From assembly GCA_027604505.1 (NCBI GenBank), contig JADIIX010000117.1:1-64000 (forward strand): 64,000 nucleotides of DNA, given 5' to 3'. The position numbers and the translations under genes were made by a program. Shown here in pieces: positions 60,449 to 64,000 of the stretch (position 1 is its first letter; every line of letters starts with the position of its first letter). Source of the DNA: Gonapodya sp. JEL0774 (Eukaryota; Monoblepharomycota; Monoblepharidomycetes; Monoblepharidales; Gonapodyaceae). Under the pieces are notes generated by a model that searched no databases, was not told where the DNA came from, and saw only the letters and a list, made by a program, of their open reading frames with translations.

Positions 60449-60898
60449 TCAAACAAAGTAACTACTTGATCTGTTTATGCAAAAGCATTGTTCTTTCCTT
60501 CGTGGTTTGATTGTGTTCAGGGAAGCCCTCGACGTTTTCGGAGCCCATATGTCCTGGCGACACCGACAGAGCATCTGCCTACGTATAGCTTGCGGAAAAC
60601 CGACCCGCCTTCGTTCGATTGTGGTTTCCACTATTTGCAGAGTCGTAAATCGACATGTCTTCATTGAATAAAGTGCTGGTGCCCTTTGTATCATCGTGGG
60701 CAGTGGCAAGTCGCACGGCACACAACCGTCGAGGGCAAGTTCGAGAGCATCCAATGGCTTTGGCGGAATTTTGCGAAAAGGGTCATGAGCGTGGAAGTAG
60801 ATCAAGAACGGGATGAGTTGGTTCTCGACTCTGCGAATCAGCAGTCTCGGTTTTGATTTTGCAGTACCATAGACTTTGAGTGACTCCAAACTCACATC
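60449..60898 (-). CDS. Hypothetical ORF, probably an exon
   Basis: About 148 codons, open to a stop at 60449 with no ATG at its 5' end; a GTGAGT lies at that edge. It includes LLIRRVENQLIPFLIYFHAH and PLDALELALDGCVPCDLPLP, which look like real protein. No family is recognised. It may be a remnant or a terminal exon. Confidence 0.3.
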   Translation of the reverse strand, partial: DVSLESLKVYGTAKSKPRLLIRRVENQLIPFLIYFHAHDPFRKIPPKPLDALELALDGCVPCDLPLPTMIQRAPALYSMKTCRFTTLQIVETTIERRRVGFPQAIRRQMLCRCRQDIWAPKTSRASLNTIKPRRKEQCFCINRSSSYFV

Positions 60899-61170
60899 CA
60901 ACCCAAAAAGTGCGCTCTTCTTCTCCTAAGTCACACTTGTTTCCCCTCATATGTGTATTTTTTTCACCCAGAAGAAGAACACCTTGTCATGACCAGACAT
61001 TACAATTGTGCCTCAACCGTGCGGATATGTGGAAGTGGAACTCACCGCACGCACCAGCTCTCGTAACGGCTGGTTTCACTCAACTATCGAAAGCGGGCGG
61101 GGTTGCAACGAAGGAGGAAAATCATAGATCGTTGAACTTGTAGTAAACATTTGTCACAGAGCAGCGAGGC

Positions 61171-62355
61171 TCACCTTGGCCCAGCCAACTCATTTTCTAG
61201 CAGAGCACAGACTCCAAATCTCCGCGCTCTCGAACCACGGAACAAGATTTCATTCTCCACCCGGCGTGCTTCCCCAGATCCAGTCGAGGTTGAGGACTGT
61301 GCCCAACTGCACAAACCAAGCTGCGGCTTCTCTTCATCAACGCCTCGGAATACCAAAGCTATTTCAGCCCGATGACAGCCCGAGCTCCCGCTCGTGGGTA
61401 CGAATTCAAAACTCACGACCTCGAAGTTGCTTTCCGTGTGAATGTCGCTGGAGGGATCGAGTGGCTTTTTCATTTCGATCGGTTCGAAGAATATCGGGGA
61501 ACGAGCGGAAAATGTGCGAGTTACAGGACATACAGAGCTACCAAGGGGCAGGAGAGGGCCGTTCCATTCCTTGTAGTTATCCCTATCCATGACTACCAAG
61601 GGGCAGGAGAGGGCCGCTCCATTCCTAGTAGTTATCCCACCAAGGGGGCAGGATACGGCCACTCCATTCCTGGAAGTTCTGAAAAGCACTGAATAAGAAG
61701 AAAGTCGACCGCATTCTGAACGTTGCCACTGCGGGCCGTGAAAGCGACATTTGGATGATGCATTTCTCCACAAAGCAGATTGCGCTGGAAACGGCAGTAA
61801 AGGTGAACCCAAAACGGATGACTGCCGGCTGCGAATATCCGTCCGCGTCCGGAACATAGAATTGGGAGTGAAATGATACGAAATTGTAAGAGGTAGACAA
61901 AAGAAGGTCTTTGTAGTTGTTGCGATTGTAAGCTTCGTACTTAAGCGCCAATGGTCATCACGGAAGTGCGTGATCCGTCCATTCCCTGAGAACGAGTTCG
62001 TGCGCTCAACCTCCCTGACGGACACCTTTGTCCAGTTGTTCAAGAGTCGGAGCCCCGGAGTTCCAACGTCGATTTTACGAGAGCCACCTCCATGGCTGTA
62101 CTTGAGAGATTCGCGCGTTCTTGAGAGATTGATGCGTTCCTTCTTTGATTCTTCATATTTCATCCATTCATTTTCCTCCCTCGTTCTTCTTTGGACTCGA
62201 GATGAAAGCTTCGTTCTTTTGGTCCGTGATCTGTCTTCTTGGGTCGACTTCATCCCTACAGTCCGGTGTTGTACGCCGTACGGTTTGTAGTGTGCCCTCA
62301 GTATCTTGTACAACTTGCGTGTCCATTTGCCCGCTGTTCGACGCGGTGCAGCCAT
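61171..62355 (-). CDS. Orphan 394-codon ORF with internal repeats
   Basis: ATG 62355 opens 394 codons without a stop, far longer than chance frames in the surrounding A/T-richer DNA. The protein is rich in Arg, Ser and Thr (EESKKERINLSRTRESLKY) and carries three imperfect copies of a NGxxxSCPLGG-type unit (61540-61690). No domain is recognised, and the plus strand also has readable stretches, so the coding strand is not certain. Confidence 0.35.
   Translation of the reverse strand: MAAPRRTAGKWTRKLYKILRAHYKPYGVQHRTVGMKSTQEDRSRTKRTKLSSRVQRRTREENEWMKYEESKKERINLSRTRESLKYSHGGGSRKIDVGTPGLRLLNNWTKVSVREVERTNSFSGNGRITHFRDDHWRLSTKLTIATTTKTFFCLPLTISYHFTPNSMFRTRTDIRSRQSSVLGSPLLPFPAQSALWRNASSKCRFHGPQWQRSECGRLSSYSVLFRTSRNGVAVSCPLGGITTRNGAALSCPLVVMDRDNYKEWNGPLLPLGSSVCPVTRTFSARSPIFFEPIEMKKPLDPSSDIHTESNFEVVSFEFVPTSGSSGCHRAEIALVFRGVDEEKPQLGLCSWAQSSTSTGSGEARRVENEILFRGSRARRFGVCALLENELAGPR
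61540..61682. repeat. Three imperfect tandem repeats of about 45-55 bp
   Basis: The core ACCAAGGGGCAGGAGAGGGC followed by CATTCCTxGTAGTTATCC occurs three times with drift (near 61542, 61594 and 61640). Confidence 0.7.
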
Positions 62356-63035
62356 TCCCTTACATCCGGATGCAAGGAGCCTATTTCATCACGAAGATCC
62401 CGAAACTCGAAGTTAATTTCGACACGGAATAGGCGGGTGGGCTACTCCGACTCCCACCAAATGCGGTGGCTGGAAATGGTGATGCTCATTGCGGGGAGGG
62501 CATGGTAATAAGAGGTGTTTTCGTCGATTGAGGTGGGAATGTGGAGAGGGATACGGTGACGATGGGTGGTGTATCCTCCGACTTTGGTGTCGGAATCGAA
62601 GCGGTAGTGTAGGAGTCCCGCCCCCCCCTTTTAGTGCGCCCTCACCCCCCCTCCTGCTATGAGCGGACCACCCCAACAAAATGCACAGTACTAAACAAGT
62701 TGCACCAAAATCAAGTATGCGTTGGTTGCCCAAACCAACTCACTCTTCATTTGGGTGCAACTTGTGTAGACCTCTCCTTGCTGCTGTAGCTCTTCCCTGT
62801 TCGATTCCCCCTTCTCGTTACGATGCAAATCTTCCGCAGCACTACGCGCGATGGATTCGTCGTCCTTGAGGAAACCGAATTTTCTGATTGATAATTACGG
62901 CATTCCCTTCTCCCCTCCCTTCTCATTCAAAACGAATACACGATAGTTGGAGCATCTCGGTCAATACATTTCACTCAAAAGCACGGAATGATGTTCCGCA
63001 TTCCCAGAATCAGAAATTCAATATCATTTCCACTG
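62356..63035. other. Intergenic region
   Basis: Contains C-rich runs near 62621-62652. No gene is recognised. Confidence 0.4.
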
Positions 63036-64000
63036 TCAACTCGTCCCAATACCCAGTCCAGAGGTGATATCTCCCGTTCTCCTTCTCCGTCCCTCTATCC
63101 TTTCCCTCCTTGCAGCGTCTCTGTCCCGATCGTTTCTTCCCATACTCTCCACAATGGAAGCCATCGCGTCCCTTTCTCGTCTCAATCCTTCAATCTCCCC
63201 ACGCTGAAGTTTGACCAGTGTCTCCAAGTCCTCCTTCTCCCGCTTTAACTGCTCAATCTCCGCCTTGTGAGCCGAAACAGCATGCTCCAGCATCAAGTGC
63301 GCTGCAGACGGATTCCCAGACGTCACACTGCTCGCCCCGTTCACAGATCCCGTTGTGGCTGCTGCATGCTGCGGTGTACTTGCAGTGCCGGTCGCGGAAC
63401 CTCCTGCCACTGACCCGACAGCACCTGCAACGGCCCACATCGCTTGCGTTACTGCAGACACTTTTCTCGTCGGTGTAGTACTGGCGGCTGACGACGGCAC
63501 AACCGAACTTTCATTGCCTTTGCCCATCTGTCCACGACCTCCGGAACTCTGCTGAGACGCAGAGACACGCCTTGGCGTTTTTTCGCTTGCTTCTGCCGCC
63601 TTTTGCGATCTTGGTTGCGTCTTGCCTGCTTTCCACGACTCCACGACCTGCCCAACCTCCTTCTCGCCGCAACGATCCCTGTAGCTCTCCGCCAGCTGAA
63701 GCACCGATAAGCAGCTTGCTTCATCTCGGCACACATTTCCCCCCCTCATGGCGTCCAGAATTCTTTCTGTATCTTGCGTCACGACCACAAACGCCGCCGC
63801 TTGCTGCATTACCGCACAACTGATGCGTACCAGAACAGGCAGAGGGTGGTACTTTGTAGGTCGGTCGGGATCGTCAGTCCCGAGCACGAGAAGGTCCCAC
63901 ACCCGCTCTACGAACCCACGAGGGAACGACGAGGCGAACAATGTGAGTGCCCACTGGGCGGCATACGATGCGGGCGCGATGCCGACGTTGTCGAGGTGGT
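63036..64000 (-). CDS. TBC (Rab GTPase-activating) domain protein, C-terminal part
   Basis: The minus strand is open from the window edge to a stop at 63036. The edge sequence reads NVGIAPASYAAQWALTLFAS and then SFPRGFVERVWDLLVLG, the last helices of a TBC domain, which accelerates GTP hydrolysis by Rab proteins in membrane traffic. The catalytic Arg and Gln fingers lie outside the window. A Ser/Ala/Gly-rich linker follows, then a coiled coil (EIEQLKREKEDLETLVKLQ, about 63270-63195) and a basic end (RREREGRRRRTGD-like). The 5' part is cut by the window. Confidence 0.8.
   Translation of the reverse strand, partial: HLDNVGIAPASYAAQWALTLFASSFPRGFVERVWDLLVLGTDDPDRPTKYHPLPVLVRISCAVMQQAAAFVVVTQDTERILDAMRGGNVCRDEASCLSVLQLAESYRDRCGEKEVGQVVESWKAGKTQPRSQKAAEASEKTPRRVSASQQSSGGRGQMGKGNESSVVPSSAASTTPTRKVSAVTQAMWAVAGAVGSVAGGSATGTASTPQHAAATTGSVNGASSVTSGNPSAAHLMLEHAVSAHKAEIEQLKREKEDLETLVKLQRGEIEGLRRERDAMASIVESMGRNDRDRDAARRERIEGRRRRTGDITSGLGIGTS

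Noticed and set aside
62801-62830. GTTCGATTCC resembling a tRNA B box
   Set aside because: Flanking bases do not form a T-arm stem and no A box or cloverleaf is evident.

Overview
This is nuclear DNA of a fungus, probably an early-diverging zoosporic (chytrid-like) lineage. The evidence is dense protein-coding genes on both strands, cut by many short introns (about 55-110 nt) with GTGAGT, GTAAGT or GTATGT donors. The gene set is eukaryotic and largely fungal: a FANCM/Mph1 helicase, Nus1, a TOK1-type potassium channel, an NCS1 permease, a Golgi nucleotide-sugar transporter, and kinases fused to very long Sel1 arrays. The lineage is inferred from gene content only. No rRNA, tRNA, CRISPR or bacterial operon structure was recognised.

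Layout. 0-2.1 kb: an unresolved edge segment and a disordered basic-tailed protein (+). 3.1-3.5 kb: an RRM of the U1-70K/U11-35K type (-). 4.2-5.7 kb: an amidohydrolase-2 enzyme (+). 6.4-11.2 kb: a large multidomain redox gene (-), the most interesting object here. 11.6-13.0 kb: Nus1-like subunit of dehydrodolichyl-diphosphate synthase (-). 13.8-14.3 kb: a truncated dynamin-like GTPase (+). 14.3-23.4 kb: two tandem kinase-Sel1 genes (-), the first frameshifted. 23.4-24.2 kb: a degenerate RING-like fragment (+). 24.5-30.5 kb: FANCM/Mph1 (-). 30.5-33.2 kb: no recognisable gene. 33.3-38.2 kb: NCS1 permease (+), F-box/Cys-rich gene (-) and hydantoin/Asp-Glu racemase (+). 38.9-40.9 kb: UDP-galactose-type transporter (+). 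41.2-44.5 kb: an RGG-rich disordered protein (-). 44.9-47.6 kb: a helical TPR-like protein (+). 47.9-50.5 kb: TOK1 channel (-). 50.9-55.9 kb: an orphan ORF and a PWWP-like/AT-hook protein (+). 56.3-59.3 kb: ankyrin/coiled-coil/poly-Q protein (-). 60-62.4 kb: orphan ORFs. 63.0 kb to the end: TBC (RabGAP) C-terminus (-).

The headline is the 6.4-11.2 kb gene. Read exon by exon it encodes, in order, a signal peptide, a class-I-like haem peroxidase, a DOMON haem domain, a cytochrome b561 membrane domain, a cytochrome b5 domain, and a cytochrome-b5-reductase-type FAD/NAD module. That order suggests one polypeptide moving electrons from cytosolic NAD(P)H across a membrane to an outward-facing peroxidase. 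Its distal catalytic histidine is replaced by glutamine. I know of no described protein with this architecture, but I could not search for one.

A second theme is that several genes carry single-base frame breaks (about 3370, 14800, 16440, 37005) or an in-frame stop (49549). At least two of the breaks fall in short homopolymer runs, so base-calling error has to be separated from true gene decay. Gene models are hand-spliced from frame continuity, family motifs and GT/AG sites; exon edges are approximate unless stated.
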